Positions 1 through 6,342 of a DNA stretch of 10,220 nt are shown here, piece after piece. The DNA is taken from NCBI GenBank assembly GCA_035294325.1, contig DATGLE010000094.1, positions 1 through 10,220 of the forward strand. The letters are read 5' to 3'. The notes below the pieces were generated by a model. The model was given only the letters and a program-made list of their open reading frames with translations, was not told the DNA's origin and did no database searches. How positions within the stretch are numbered: position 1 is the stretch's first letter; the number at the start of each line of letters is the position of its first letter. The stretch is from DATGLE01 sp035294325. GTDB lineage: Bacteria; Chloroflexota; Ktedonobacteria; Ktedonobacterales; Ktedonobacteraceae. Position numbers and translations under genes: made by a program.

Positions 1-61
1 AGCGGGTAATCTGGGCTTTGGTAAAGGGGTCCATCTTCACGGTGAAGGGCTTCATGGTCAT
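1..61 (-). CDS. 5' end of an unrecognised gene, cut by the window edge
   Basis: Reading leftward from an ATG at 61, twenty codons are open to the window edge (MTMKPFTVKMDPFTKAQITR). A good ribosome-binding site, AGGAG, lies four bases upstream of the ATG; a second in-frame ATG at 55 is possible. The start is 26 bases past the stop of the DUF5131 gene on the same strand, so it is probably the third gene of that operon. I do not recognise the peptide. DUF5131 proteins are often paired with a 'three-Cys-motif partner' (TcmP), but these residues do not obviously look like a TcmP start, so no function is assigned. Confidence 0.55.
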   Translation of the reverse strand, partial: MTMKPFTVKMDPFTKAQITR

Positions 62-87
62 CTGTCTCCTGCCTTTCTCTTGCTGGT

Positions 88-825
88 TCAGAGCGAGAGT
101 GATGGGAACTGCTGATAGCGCACGCCGTCAAGGAGCGGCAGCGAGATTTTGCGCCCCCGGACCGCGTGTTGTTTGTAGAAGAAGGCGACATGGGCCGCCT
201 TGCACTGATCTCGGATGCCTCGCACCCAGTCCTCATCCATTGGCCGCGCCCCGTGGCCCGACTCGGCCCCGGCGATCACCCACCTGATCCCAAAAAGATC
301 CAGGTCCAGGGGACCAGGCAACGGCTCACAGGAGAGGAAGCGGAGCGGAGCGGGAACCGCGCGCAGTTTCGCGATGCGCCAGCGATAGGCGTTGCTCTCC
401 ACCGAGACGCCCAGCCAGATGTGGGTGGGCCAGCCGTCAGCAATGGAGAGGATACCGCGCAGGAGGCGGGTATGCACCAGGCGCGAGGGGCGCTTGGTGA
501 GCACCTGGTAGCTGTGCCAGGGAGCACGTTCGATCATCGTGCGGAACACGTCGAGAATGAAGCTATCGGGCACATCCTTGTGGAAGAGATCAGACATGCT
601 ATTGACAAAGATGCGGCGCGGCTGTTTCCACTTCGTGGGAAGGTCCAGGCGAGAGGGCCAGAGCCGCAGGTCAAAGCCCTGTTCGTAGGGGTGTCCTGGC
701 ACGCCCCGGAAGCGCTCGGCGAAGGTGCGCGCGTAGCAATGGTCACACCCAGGGGAGACCTCGGTGCAGCCAGTTACACAATTCCAGGTGCTCTGCGTCC
801 ATTCGATGCTGCTGTGTTCGCTCAT
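88..825 (-). CDS. DUF5131 / phage Gp37-Gp68 family protein (three-Cys motif)
   Basis: This 245-residue protein has the full set of motifs of the phage Gp37/Gp68 family (DUF5131). It opens with IEWTQSTWNCVTGC and a cysteine cluster C20-x6-C27-x2-C30 followed by Tyr, the 'three-Cys motif' that suggests a metal or iron-sulfur site. Later come NSMSDLFH (75-82), LTKRP (109-113), WLGVSVES (137-144), the LSCEPLPGP block (164-172), GAESG (186-190) and FFYKQ (215-219). The reaction is not known to me; a radical-SAM-like role has only been suggested by the Cys pattern. The ATG at 825 is preferred over an upstream start at 1116 because family homology begins there and AAGGGG lies six bases upstream, overlapping the stop codon of the preceding gene. 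The family is common in phages, prophages and mobile islands. It sits in the middle of a three-gene minus-strand operon. Confidence 0.9.
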   Translation of the reverse strand: MSEHSSIEWTQSTWNCVTGCTEVSPGCDHCYARTFAERFRGVPGHPYEQGFDLRLWPSRLDLPTKWKQPRRIFVNSMSDLFHKDVPDSFILDVFRTMIERAPWHSYQVLTKRPSRLVHTRLLRGILSIADGWPTHIWLGVSVESNAYRWRIAKLRAVPAPLRFLSCEPLPGPLDLDLFGIRWVIAGAESGHGARPMDEDWVRGIRDQCKAAHVAFFYKQHAVRGRKISLPLLDGVRYQQFPSLSL

Positions 826-835
826 TATGCACCCC

Positions 836-1198
836 TTAGCGGCCAAGCAGGCGATAGTAGCGGAGTTCCGCCTGCCGGATTTCTTCACTGCTGTAGAGGT
901 CAATTTCAAGCGGGGCGCTGTGTTTGTAGGCGTCGATGAGATCGAGTTGTTGTGCGGAGGATGCTTGCCGCTTGTGCTGCTGGGTCTCGGCCTTTGCTGC
1001 TTGACGAGCCTGCTGCATCTCTTTGGCAAGCGGGTTCTTTGCGGGATATGTGCGGGTGGCGTCGACCCACTCTGTGCCGTCGAAGCGTTCCATCGCGCGG
1101 CAGGAGTCGCGCCCACAGATGCGGAACTGGAGGCTTACCGAGGTGCGCCACTCATGCCCTTGCGTCTTGCAGAGCGAGTTGATTCGCTGTTTTGCCAT
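836..1198 (-). CDS. small Cys/His (zinc-ribbon-like) protein, phage-type
   Basis: A 120-residue hypothetical protein. Residues 10-35 contain C10-x4-H15 and C28-x4-C33 in the context CKTQGHEW...FRICGRDSCR, which resembles the small zinc-ribbon proteins of phages (DUF1660-like); this resemblance is by eye only. The rest is a charged, Gln/Ala-rich helical stretch (56-90) and an acidic C-terminal helix. The stop codon is ten bases from the ATG of the DUF5131 gene and supplies part of that gene's ribosome-binding site, so the two are co-transcribed. I chose the ATG at 1198, with AAAGGA about 13 bases upstream. An ATG at 1264 has no ribosome-binding site and its extension shows no motif; a GTG at 1210 is nearly on top of the AAAGGA and less likely. 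No catalytic function is visible. Confidence 0.65.
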   Translation of the reverse strand: MAKQRINSLCKTQGHEWRTSVSLQFRICGRDSCRAMERFDGTEWVDATRTYPAKNPLAKEMQQARQAAKAETQQHKRQASSAQQLDLIDAYKHSAPLEIDLYSSEEIRQAELRYYRLLGR

Positions 1199-1242
1199 TT
1201 GGTCGGTCACATCCTTTCTTTTACCTGCATGATGGTGCAGAC

Positions 1243-1272
1243 TTGACCGCCTGTGGCCCCTCATCGCATACT
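1243..1272 (+). promoter_or_regulatory. predicted promoter for a short plus-strand transcript
   Basis: TTGACC (1243-1248) and CATACT (1267-1272) are separated by 18 bases, a good sigma-70-type match. The expected transcription start near 1279 falls exactly at the base of a hairpin (1280-1316) that is followed by an intrinsic terminator. No coding sequence lies between the promoter and that terminator. Confidence 0.45.
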
Positions 1273-1278
1273 GATAGA

Positions 1279-1347
1279 AGGGGTTCAGGCGTCGGTTGAA
1301 CGGTGGACTGAACTCTTTACCGGCGCCTGGTACACGCCGGTTTTCTT
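1279..1347 (+). ncRNA. candidate ~70-nt structured small RNA
   Basis: The transcript predicted from the promoter at 1243-1272 would be about 70 nt, with two successive hairpins and no ORF. Hairpin 1 pairs 1280-1288 with 1308-1316 (core GTTCAG/CTGAAC plus three outer pairs, two of them G-U). Hairpin 2 is the terminator stem at 1319-1341. An alternative pairing of GTTCA (1283-1287) with TGAAC (1297-1301) would disrupt hairpin 1, so a switch is possible. I do not recognise an Rfam family. It may be a trans-acting RNA, an antisense to the 5' leader of the minus-strand operon, or an attenuated leader. Confidence 0.35.
1319..1347 (+). terminator. Rho-independent terminator
   Basis: A perfect 7-bp GC-rich stem, ACCGGCG (1319-1325) with CGCCGGT (1335-1341), a 9-base loop, then a T-rich tract TTTTCTTT. 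On the opposite strand the stem is not followed by a T tract, so it acts on the plus strand, where no protein gene precedes it. Confidence 0.6.
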
Positions 1348-1421
1348 TCCTAGAGGATTGAACTACACAAAACGAAGCTACAAGAATGCGCTACAAGGCA
1401 TGAAACCATAAGGAAACGAAT

Positions 1422-1448
1422 ATGAGAGAGAAATATGTTAAGCTGTAA
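1422..1448 (+). CDS. possible leader peptide MREKYVKL
   Basis: An eight-codon ORF with AAGGA centred about nine bases before its ATG (AGGA at 1411-1414), a better ribosome-binding site than most in this window. Its stop codon forms the 5' edge of a stem-loop at 1445-1498. A short translated leader next to a hairpin is the layout of attenuation or ribosome-stalling control, but there is no run of a single regulatory codon. The gene it would control is 200 bases downstream and has its own promoter. It may be chance. Confidence 0.25.
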   Translation: MREKYVKL

Positions 1449-1498
1449 GGGTGAAGTTCCGCCGCCCACGAGGAGACCGTTTAACATCTTCACCCTAC
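1445..1498 (+). other. long-loop stem (GGGTGAAG / CTTCACCC)
   Basis: GTAAGGGTGAAG (1445-1456) pairs with CTTCACCCTAC (1488-1498): eight contiguous pairs, then three more after a single bulged A. The loop is 31 bases and is GC-rich compared with the flanks. There is no T tract, so this is not an intrinsic terminator. It could be a leader structure or the ends of a small inserted element. Confidence 0.35.
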
Positions 1499-1526
1499 TA
1501 ATCAAGACTCAAAAACTCATAAACAA

Positions 1527-1612
1527 ACACTTTCAACACTTTCAACACAAATTGTACCTAAAGAATCAGTCCATGTCAAGCCTTTTAGCTAATTTGACAC
1601 TTTCAACACAAA
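1527..1612 (+). repeat. three direct copies of an ACACTTTCAACAC motif
   Basis: Copies begin at about 1527, 1536 and 1597. The first two are in tandem at a 9-base period, overlapping. The second and third share a longer identity, ACACTTTCAACACAAA, and are 61 bases apart, close to six helical turns. The third copy begins within the -35 box and fills most of the spacer of the promoter for the HTH/GNAT-like gene. This is the layout of an operator set, possibly bound by that gene's own product. The tandem pair also recalls iterons, but the neighbouring gene is not a recognisable replication protein. Confidence 0.5.
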
Positions 1613-1622
1613 ATCGTATGTT
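1594..1622 (+). promoter_or_regulatory. predicted promoter of the HTH/GNAT-like gene
   Basis: TTGACA (1594-1599), a 17-base spacer, then TATGTT (1617-1622); an overlapping TATACT at 1622-1627 is an alternative -10 with a poorer spacing of 22. The start codon follows about 27 bases after the expected transcription start. The spacer contains a copy of the ACTTTCAACAC repeat, so a bound protein here would compete with RNA polymerase. Confidence 0.6.
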
Positions 1623-1655
1623 ATACTGAAGCAAATCTAAGCAGGGAGAGAACTT

Positions 1656-2495
1656 ATGCCACGTAAGAGAAAGGTATTGGGCAACCTTAATGAGCAAATT
1701 GCTGTAGGATACTACACCGCGCAAGAGGCTCAACAGAAGCTAGGTATGACCAGGGACATGTTCAATAACCACGTCAAGCAAGGAACTATCAAGAAGACGA
1801 CTTTTGTTGGAAGACATGGCTATTACAAGAAGACCGAGATCGACGCACTAGCAGAGAAAATAGAAACTTTACTTTTGACAGCCCGTGACCAAGACCTAGA
1901 ATACAGAACAGCAACATTAGATGACTTGGACGCTGAAATTGACTTAGCCGCTCTCAACTTTGGAAGAAAGCGAGCAGAAGCAACGAGAGAGGCGCGCGCT
2001 AGATACCTTCAAGCCAATCCAGAAATAACCCATTATCTCTTTAGTCAAAGCCGCATGGTAGCTGCAATTAATTTCATTCCACTTACTCATGACGCTATAC
2101 TTGAGTTTCGAGAAGGAAAACGTGGGTGGCTGTTTGACACCGATCAGGTTGAACAGTTCGAGGCCGGGCATCGCCTTGAGTGCATCATCATTGACATGAT
2201 GACGACAACCAGAGTCACTTTAGACCAAAGACATCGTTATGCCTCGGACTTGCTCTACAACTTTTCACACACAACTCTGGTAGAATGGGGAAAACGCGGT
2301 GTAGATATAGCGACAATAGACGCTTGTGCAGGCACAGAAGATGGTGAACGTATTCTGAAACGAGCAGGCTTCAAATATGCCGGTGTTCATAACGAACGAG
2401 AGATGTACCACCTTGATATTGATGAAACTCATCTAAAGATCCTCCAACCCTACAAAATGGCTCTTGCAGAGTGGCAGGAGCAGCACCACTCATGA
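1656..2495 (+). CDS. HTH (excisionase/MerR-like) protein with C-terminal GNAT-like domain
   Basis: A 279-residue protein; GGGAG at 1644-1648 is seven bases before the ATG. Residues 17-66 (GYYTAQEAQQKLGMTRDMFNNHVKQG and the GYYKKTEIDAL tail) have the pattern of a MerR/excisionase winged helix-turn-helix DNA reader. Residues 67-118 form a charged helix or coiled linker. Residues 120-256 resemble a GNAT acetyltransferase fold: a hydrophobic strand (MVAAINFIPL), a central strand (LECIIIDMM) where the substrate-facing core lies, a long helix, then GVDIATIDACAGTEDGERILKRAGFKYAG, which fits the closing alpha/beta block of GNATs. The classic acetyl-CoA loop (Q/RxxGxG/A) is not evident (QRHRYAS at 191-197), so catalysis is doubtful and the domain may only sense a ligand. 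Codon use and base composition are markedly more AT-rich than in flanking genes, suggesting transfer. It is probably a self-regulating transcription factor acting on the repeats upstream. Confidence 0.7.
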   Translation: MPRKRKVLGNLNEQIAVGYYTAQEAQQKLGMTRDMFNNHVKQGTIKKTTFVGRHGYYKKTEIDALAEKIETLLLTARDQDLEYRTATLDDLDAEIDLAALNFGRKRAEATREARARYLQANPEITHYLFSQSRMVAAINFIPLTHDAILEFREGKRGWLFDTDQVEQFEAGHRLECIIIDMMTTTRVTLDQRHRYASDLLYNFSHTTLVEWGKRGVDIATIDACAGTEDGERILKRAGFKYAGVHNEREMYHLDIDETHLKILQPYKMALAEWQEQHHS

Positions 2496-2518
2496 TTTTA
2501 TAGCTATCCATCATCTCT

Positions 2519-2551
2519 ATGCCATGAATGCCGCCTAATAGTTCGTGGCAT
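2519..2551 (+). other. hairpin after the HTH/GNAT-like gene
   Basis: ATGCCATGAA (2519-2528) and TTCGTGGCAT (2542-2551) pair over ten positions with one G-U wobble, around a 13-base loop, 24 bases after the stop codon. There is no following T tract, so it is at best a transcript-stabilising or Rho-assisted end. Confidence 0.35.
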
Positions 2552-2688
2552 TGCCTCGACAGTAAAATAGTAATGGTGTAGTTGAAACTCTCCCAAACCC
2601 GGGAAAGCTCGCGTTGATTTTTTTCAGGACGGCTTCCCTCTGGATATCCGCCCTTATCAACTCTTATTTTCCTGGGGAGGGAATAGTG

Positions 2689-3441
2689 ATGATTTCTTCA
2701 CGCAGCACAGCGGGGCGCAGCCTGGCCTGCGTTATCAGCTTCCTGGCCTGCGCCCTGTTCATAGCCGGCTGCTCACTGCCCTGGCAGCGGGGCCAGAATA
2801 CCGTTACCCTCGGCGCTAAACCAACCGCGCAGCAATTGCTCACGGCGCTACAAAAGAACTTCCGCAACGTCAACTCATTTCACGTCGTCATGAACGTGCA
2901 GAACCCCGGTCCCGTCAGGCAGGGCCAGGTGCAGATCCGCACCGCCAACGGCGATATCGTCATGCCGGACAAGGTTAAGGCACAGGCCACGATCATTCTT
3001 TCCGGCCAGGCCGTCACCGTTAATCTCATCAGTATCGGGAGTAACCAGTTTATCACCGATCCCATTACCGGGCAGTGGCGCGTCATCAAGGGCGTACTCG
3101 ATCCACGCACACTCACCAATCCCGACACAGGTATTCTCTCGCTCATCAACAAAGTCCAGAACGTCAGCGATCCGGTCTCCGATACCGTCAACGGCGTCCC
3201 CTGCTGGCGCGTCAAGGGGCAGCTTAACGCGAAGTATCTCGCGTTCTTTACCGGGGGCGGCGTGCCGGCCGGCACGATGCTACAGACCAACGCCTGCATT
3301 GGCAAGTCCGATGCGCTGCTCTATCAACTGATCGTCACGGGCGAGGCAGCGCCAGGCGACACGGCTCAGACCGCGCGCACCTTCGATATCTCGCACTACA
3401 ACGAACAGGTAACAATCACGGCGCCACAGTTACAGGGCTGA
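2689..3441 (+). CDS. LprG-like lipoprotein (LppX/LprAFG family)
   Basis: A 250-residue lipoprotein. Residues 1-27 are a signal peptide and FIAGC places the lipidated cysteine at C28. The mature part follows the LppX/LprAFG pattern: an amphipathic helix with LLTALQKNFRNVNSFHVVMNV (50-70), alternating beta strands (76-135), then VLDPRTLTNPDTGILSLINKVQNVSDP (136-162) and the NGVPCWRVKGQL strand (168-179). C172 and C203 could form a disulfide. In mycobacteria such proteins hold a triacylated lipid (LprG: triacylglycerol, PIMs, LAM; LppX: phthiocerol dimycocerosate) in a hydrophobic pocket and carry it across the envelope. The ATG at 2689 is chosen because GGGGAGGG is seven bases upstream and the signal peptide begins here; a longer ATG start at 2614 has neither. 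Tandem stops end the gene 21 bases before the MFS gene. Together they match the lprG-Rv1410c gene order. Confidence 0.85.
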   Translation: MISSRSTAGRSLACVISFLACALFIAGCSLPWQRGQNTVTLGAKPTAQQLLTALQKNFRNVNSFHVVMNVQNPGPVRQGQVQIRTANGDIVMPDKVKAQATIILSGQAVTVNLISIGSNQFITDPITGQWRVIKGVLDPRTLTNPDTGILSLINKVQNVSDPVSDTVNGVPCWRVKGQLNAKYLAFFTGGGVPAGTMLQTNACIGKSDALLYQLIVTGEAAPGDTAQTARTFDISHYNEQVTITAPQLQG

Positions 3442-3462
3442 TAAAAGGCTTATGGGGGGAAG

Positions 3463-6342
3463 ATGTACACGCTAGAAGACGATGATGAAACATCCTCGCG
3501 CCTCAAAAGGCGCGAGATCGTCGCTGATGCCGACACGAAGAGCTTAGACGGCGCATCGGCGCTCGCCGATGCGAGCGTCTCTGGCGCTGCGGGAGCGCCA
3601 GAGACGCCAGAGGCAGGCAAAGCGAACGGGATGGAGGCACATGCGACGGGGGCAGGCCCCATCCCTGATGGTCGCATGCCCTCTCTCCCACAATCTGTAG
3701 AGACGGGGCTTGCCCCCGTCTCTGGCGCTCCTGTCGCATGTGCCCCCGTCTCTGATGCCCCTGTCGCATGTGCCCCCGTCTCTGGCGCCCCCGTCTCTGA
3801 CGCCCCCATCTCTGATGCCTCCACCCCCAAAAAACCTATCCATGAAAAGGGGGTAATAAGAGCCTTGAGGCCCATGTTCTTGCCGGGCCAGGGCAATGCA
3901 GGCCAGCAGAGAATCGCCCTGGCCGCGCTCAGCATCGCCTGCATCGGCGTCTTTCTTACCGCGCTCGACCAGACCGTCGTCGTCACGGCACTGCCGCAGA
4001 TTATCACCGACCTGCAAATTCCGATCACGCAGCTCGATCACGCGGCCTGGATCATCAGCGCTTATCTGCTTGGCTTCGTGGTGGCAATGCCGCTGATGGG
4101 CCGCGTATCCGACATTTATGGCCGGCGCCGCATTTTCTTGCTCTGCCTCGCCATCTTTGGCACCGGCTCGCTGCTGTGCGGGCTGGCGCCTATGCTCGGC
4201 CAGGCCATCGATCTGAGCTTCCTGAGCGCGCTTGATGCTATTCACCTGCACATTGATACCTCTTCGCCCGGCCTGATCTGGCTGATCGCGGCGCGTCTCA
4301 TTCAGGCAGTGGGCGGCGGCGCCATCGTGCCAGTCGCGATGGCTATCGCCGGCGATTTCTACGGGCAGGCCCGGCGCGGCCTCGCGCTTGGCATCATTGG
4401 CGCTGTGACCGAGGCTGGCGGCGTTCTGGGACCGCTCTACGGCGCGGTAATCGTGCAGCATCTCGGCTGGCAATATATCTTTTACTTCAACATCCCGCTC
4501 GTGCTGGCACTCGGTGCCGGAGCATGGATCTTCATTCCCAGGAGTACGCGCCTGCGCGAAGGCATCGACTGGGCCGGCGCCATTCTGCTTGGCCTCGCCC
4601 TGACATGTCTCAGTCTTGGCCTGGCACAGCAGGGGACCGAACTTGGCCCCACACCGCCCAACGCGCCGGCCCCTCAGAACAATCCAGTCGCGCTCGTGCT
4701 CGCGCTCATCTGCTTCATCGCCTTTGTTCTTGTCGAGCGCAGAGTGCGCTGGCCGGTCATCGAGATCGCGCTCTTCAAACGCTTCCCTTTCAGTGCGACC
4801 TCGCTGGTAAGCCTCCTTGTGGGCGCGGCGCTGATTATCGCGATGGCTGATATTCCTATCTTCGTCGATACCGTGCTCCAGCTTCCCGTGCTCGATAGCG
4901 GCCTCGCTCTGCTGCGCCTCACCGCGATGATCCCCGTGGGCGCGCTGCTCGGCGGCTGGCTCTGCGGGCGCATCTCCTGCCGTGTGACCGGCGTGCTGGG
5001 CCTGCTTTTCACCGCCTCGGGCTTCTTCCTGATGAGCCGCTGGCCGATACACGTCGATTGGAACCAGATCACCATCAGCACGATGACGGCTGGCCTCGGC
5101 TTCGGTCTGGTCATCGCGCCCATCGGGACGACGGCTATCAACGCGGTCAGGGCGAACCAGGCTGGCATGGGTTCGGCAATTGTGACGGCGCTGCGTATGG
5201 TGGGCATGATCCTGGGGCTGGCGGCGCTGACCTCGTGGGCACTGGCCTATTTCAAGCAACTGGCGGCGGGCTATCCTTCGCTGCCCCTGACAGCCACCGC
5301 TGCCCAGTTCGCGCAGTGGTCGAAGGGCTATGCCGCGCATCTGGTCCAGGCAGCACACACGGTCTACAGCGCGGTCTTCTTCACCTCGATGATCCTCTGC
5401 CTGATCGCCATCATCCCCGCCATCTTCCTCTGGGGCAGGCAGGTCCCCGTCGAAGAGGACGCGGACGCGACCACACCGGCTCCATCCCTGCACACCGCGA
5501 TTACCCTGCCCGGCGTCGCCGTCGAGGATACGCCGACGCGGCCCATCGCCACCGTCGAGCAACAGGAGCAGGGCGAGCAGCCAGCCGGGGGTGATACAAA
5601 TAAAAGGCGGCGGTGGCGTGACGCAAAGTGGTGGAGCGATCCTAAGCGTCGCCGCAGGCTCTTTGCTATCGCGAGCTGCGCTCTGATCCTGCTGCTCATC
5701 GGGGGCGGCATCTTCGCGGCCTTTATGTCGCAGTCCGACAATTCGAGCAGCAGCGCTCCAGGATCCAGCCCCGGCAGCGCGAACGGGGCCGACACAGCGA
5801 CGCCGGTGGCCGGCCCGCGTATGATCCGGCTGGCCCTCGACAAAAGCGCGCTCACCTCGATCTTCGCCTCACAGCTCAATGTGCAGTCGGGCGCGCTCTC
5901 GGATCTGAGCGTTACACCCGTACCCGGCGACGGCCTGGTGCTGAACCTGAATCTGCACATCGACATGAACGGCCTGCACCGCGTGATGCCCGTCGAACTG
6001 GATTGCGTTATCAGCGTCAATCAGCAGCAGGATTTACAGTTGCGCGTCCTGCATCTCAAGCGCGATGGGCTGGATGCGGGGACCACCGCTGCTGCGCACA
6101 TGCAGGCGGCGCTCAACCAGTTGCTCGCCGCCTCGGTGATGCCGGCCCTGCGTCACCAGCTCAAAGGTGTCAGACTGATCTCGGCCCACACGAGCAACAG
6201 CATCGTCTGTGGCAAAGGAGTAGAGATGCTGGCGCTGCTGATTCAGGCGCCACCCATCCAGGGCATTGCCGCACAGCCGACGCCTACGACGTTCTGTTTT
6301 AGCGGCCCGATTCAGAACGTTGGCAAAATGATGGGGGGTTGA
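3463..6342 (+). CDS. 14-TM MFS exporter (DHA2/P55-like) with extra TM and extracytoplasmic domain
   Basis: A 959-residue proton-coupled exporter, roughly twice the usual DHA2 length. Residues 1-148 are a cytoplasmic, low-complexity extension with 10- and 5-residue repeats (88-117). Fourteen TM segments follow (about 150-658), with LDQTVVVTALP in TM1 (168-178), motif A GRVSDIYGRRR (213-223) and motif C GGVLGPLYGA (319-328). A cytoplasmic linker (660-730) full of Arg/Lys at its end precedes TM15 (733-754), which should place residues 755-959 outside. The outer part, after a Ser/Gly linker, is a predicted alpha/beta domain (786-935) ending SIVCGKGVEMLALLIQ, like both lobes of the downstream secreted protein. 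The gene is 21 bases after the lipoprotein gene, ribosome-binding site GGGGGGA. By analogy with mycobacterial LprG/P55 it may export lipids (triacylglycerol, glycolipid); drug efflux remains possible. The C-terminal domain is unusual for this family. Confidence 0.85.
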   Translation: MYTLEDDDETSSRLKRREIVADADTKSLDGASALADASVSGAAGAPETPEAGKANGMEAHATGAGPIPDGRMPSLPQSVETGLAPVSGAPVACAPVSDAPVACAPVSGAPVSDAPISDASTPKKPIHEKGVIRALRPMFLPGQGNAGQQRIALAALSIACIGVFLTALDQTVVVTALPQIITDLQIPITQLDHAAWIISAYLLGFVVAMPLMGRVSDIYGRRRIFLLCLAIFGTGSLLCGLAPMLGQAIDLSFLSALDAIHLHIDTSSPGLIWLIAARLIQAVGGGAIVPVAMAIAGDFYGQARRGLALGIIGAVTEAGGVLGPLYGAVIVQHLGWQYIFYFNIPLVLALGAGAWIFIPRSTRLREGIDWAGAILLGLALTCLSLGLAQQGTELGPTPPNAPAPQNNPVALVLALICFIAFVLVERRVRWPVIEIALFKRFPFSATSLVSLLVGAALIIAMADIPIFVDTVLQLPVLDSGLALLRLTAMIPVGALLGGWLCGRISCRVTGVLGLLFTASGFFLMSRWPIHVDWNQITISTMTAGLGFGLVIAPIGTTAINAVRANQAGMGSAIVTALRMVGMILGLAALTSWALAYFKQLAAGYPSLPLTATAAQFAQWSKGYAAHLVQAAHTVYSAVFFTSMILCLIAIIPAIFLWGRQVPVEEDADATTPAPSLHTAITLPGVAVEDTPTRPIATVEQQEQGEQPAGGDTNKRRRWRDAKWWSDPKRRRRLFAIASCALILLLIGGGIFAAFMSQSDNSSSSAPGSSPGSANGADTATPVAGPRMIRLALDKSALTSIFASQLNVQSGALSDLSVTPVPGDGLVLNLNLHIDMNGLHRVMPVELDCVISVNQQQDLQLRVLHLKRDGLDAGTTAAAHMQAALNQLLAASVMPALRHQLKGVRLISAHTSNSIVCGKGVEMLALLIQAPPIQGIAAQPTPTTFCFSGPIQNVGKMMGG
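3575..3607. repeat. 14-bp perfect palindrome inside the MFS coding sequence
   Basis: Arms 3575-3588 and 3594-3607 are perfect reverse complements around the 5-base loop GCGGG. They encode residues about 38-49 of the transporter's N-terminal extension. The same core, GTCTCTGGCGC, recurs at 3718-3728 and 3778-3788, so this palindrome belongs to the same repeat family as the cluster just downstream. Confidence 0.8.
3636..3813. repeat. cluster of palindromic and tandem repeats in frame with the MFS gene
   Basis: Three kinds of repeat interlock here. A palindrome with 10-bp arms (3699-3708 and 3714-3723) brackets a 5-base loop. Two tandem 30-base units follow (3724-3753 and 3754-3783), then two 15-base half-units (3784-3798, 3799-3813). 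An inverted copy of their GTCGCATGTGCC core lies at 3636-3647. The period is a multiple of three, so the units are translated as [G/D]APVACAPVS twice and then GAPVS and DAPIS, with no frame disruption. It looks like a dispersed GC-rich palindromic repeat that has been accepted and amplified inside a dispensable N-terminal tail. Confidence 0.75.

Larger units (their letters stand above)
1199..1655. other. 457-bp intergenic stretch between divergent genes
   Basis: No full-size gene is credible here. From left to right it holds a plus-strand promoter (1243-1272), a candidate short RNA ending in an intrinsic terminator (1279-1347), an imperfect pair of GCTACAAG repeats about 12 bases apart (near 1378-1397), a possible eight-codon leader ORF (1422-1448), a stem-loop (1445-1498), and three ACTTTCAACAC repeats leading into the promoter of the next gene (1527-1622). 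The right-hand part is clearly more AT-rich than the genes at either end of the window, in keeping with the following HTH/GNAT-like gene. No convincing minus-strand promoter for the left operon was found. Confidence 0.6.

Noticed and set aside
166..939. A 257-codon plus-strand open frame opposite the DUF5131 gene
   Set aside because: No recognisable motif, no ribosome-binding site, and it covers a minus-strand gene with conserved family motifs.
1280..1347. GGTTCA-like segment considered as a tRNA T-arm
   Set aside because: No acceptor or anticodon arms can be drawn; the second stem is followed by a T tract and reads as a terminator.
1527..1612. Tandem repeats considered as replication iterons
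   Set aside because: Only three copies are present and the adjacent protein looks like an HTH/GNAT-like regulator, not a Rep protein; no DnaA boxes or AT-rich unwinding region were recognised with them.
1435..1629. A 64-codon plus-strand open frame in the AT-rich intergenic region
   Set aside because: It runs through the stem-loop, the direct repeats and the promoter of the next gene, and has a weak ribosome-binding site and no motif.
3544..5562. A 672-codon open frame on the minus strand under the MFS gene
   Set aside because: The translation is rich in Arg, Gln, Asp and Gly with no domain or hydrophobic pattern. It is a shadow of the GC-rich plus-strand gene, which has clear MFS motifs.
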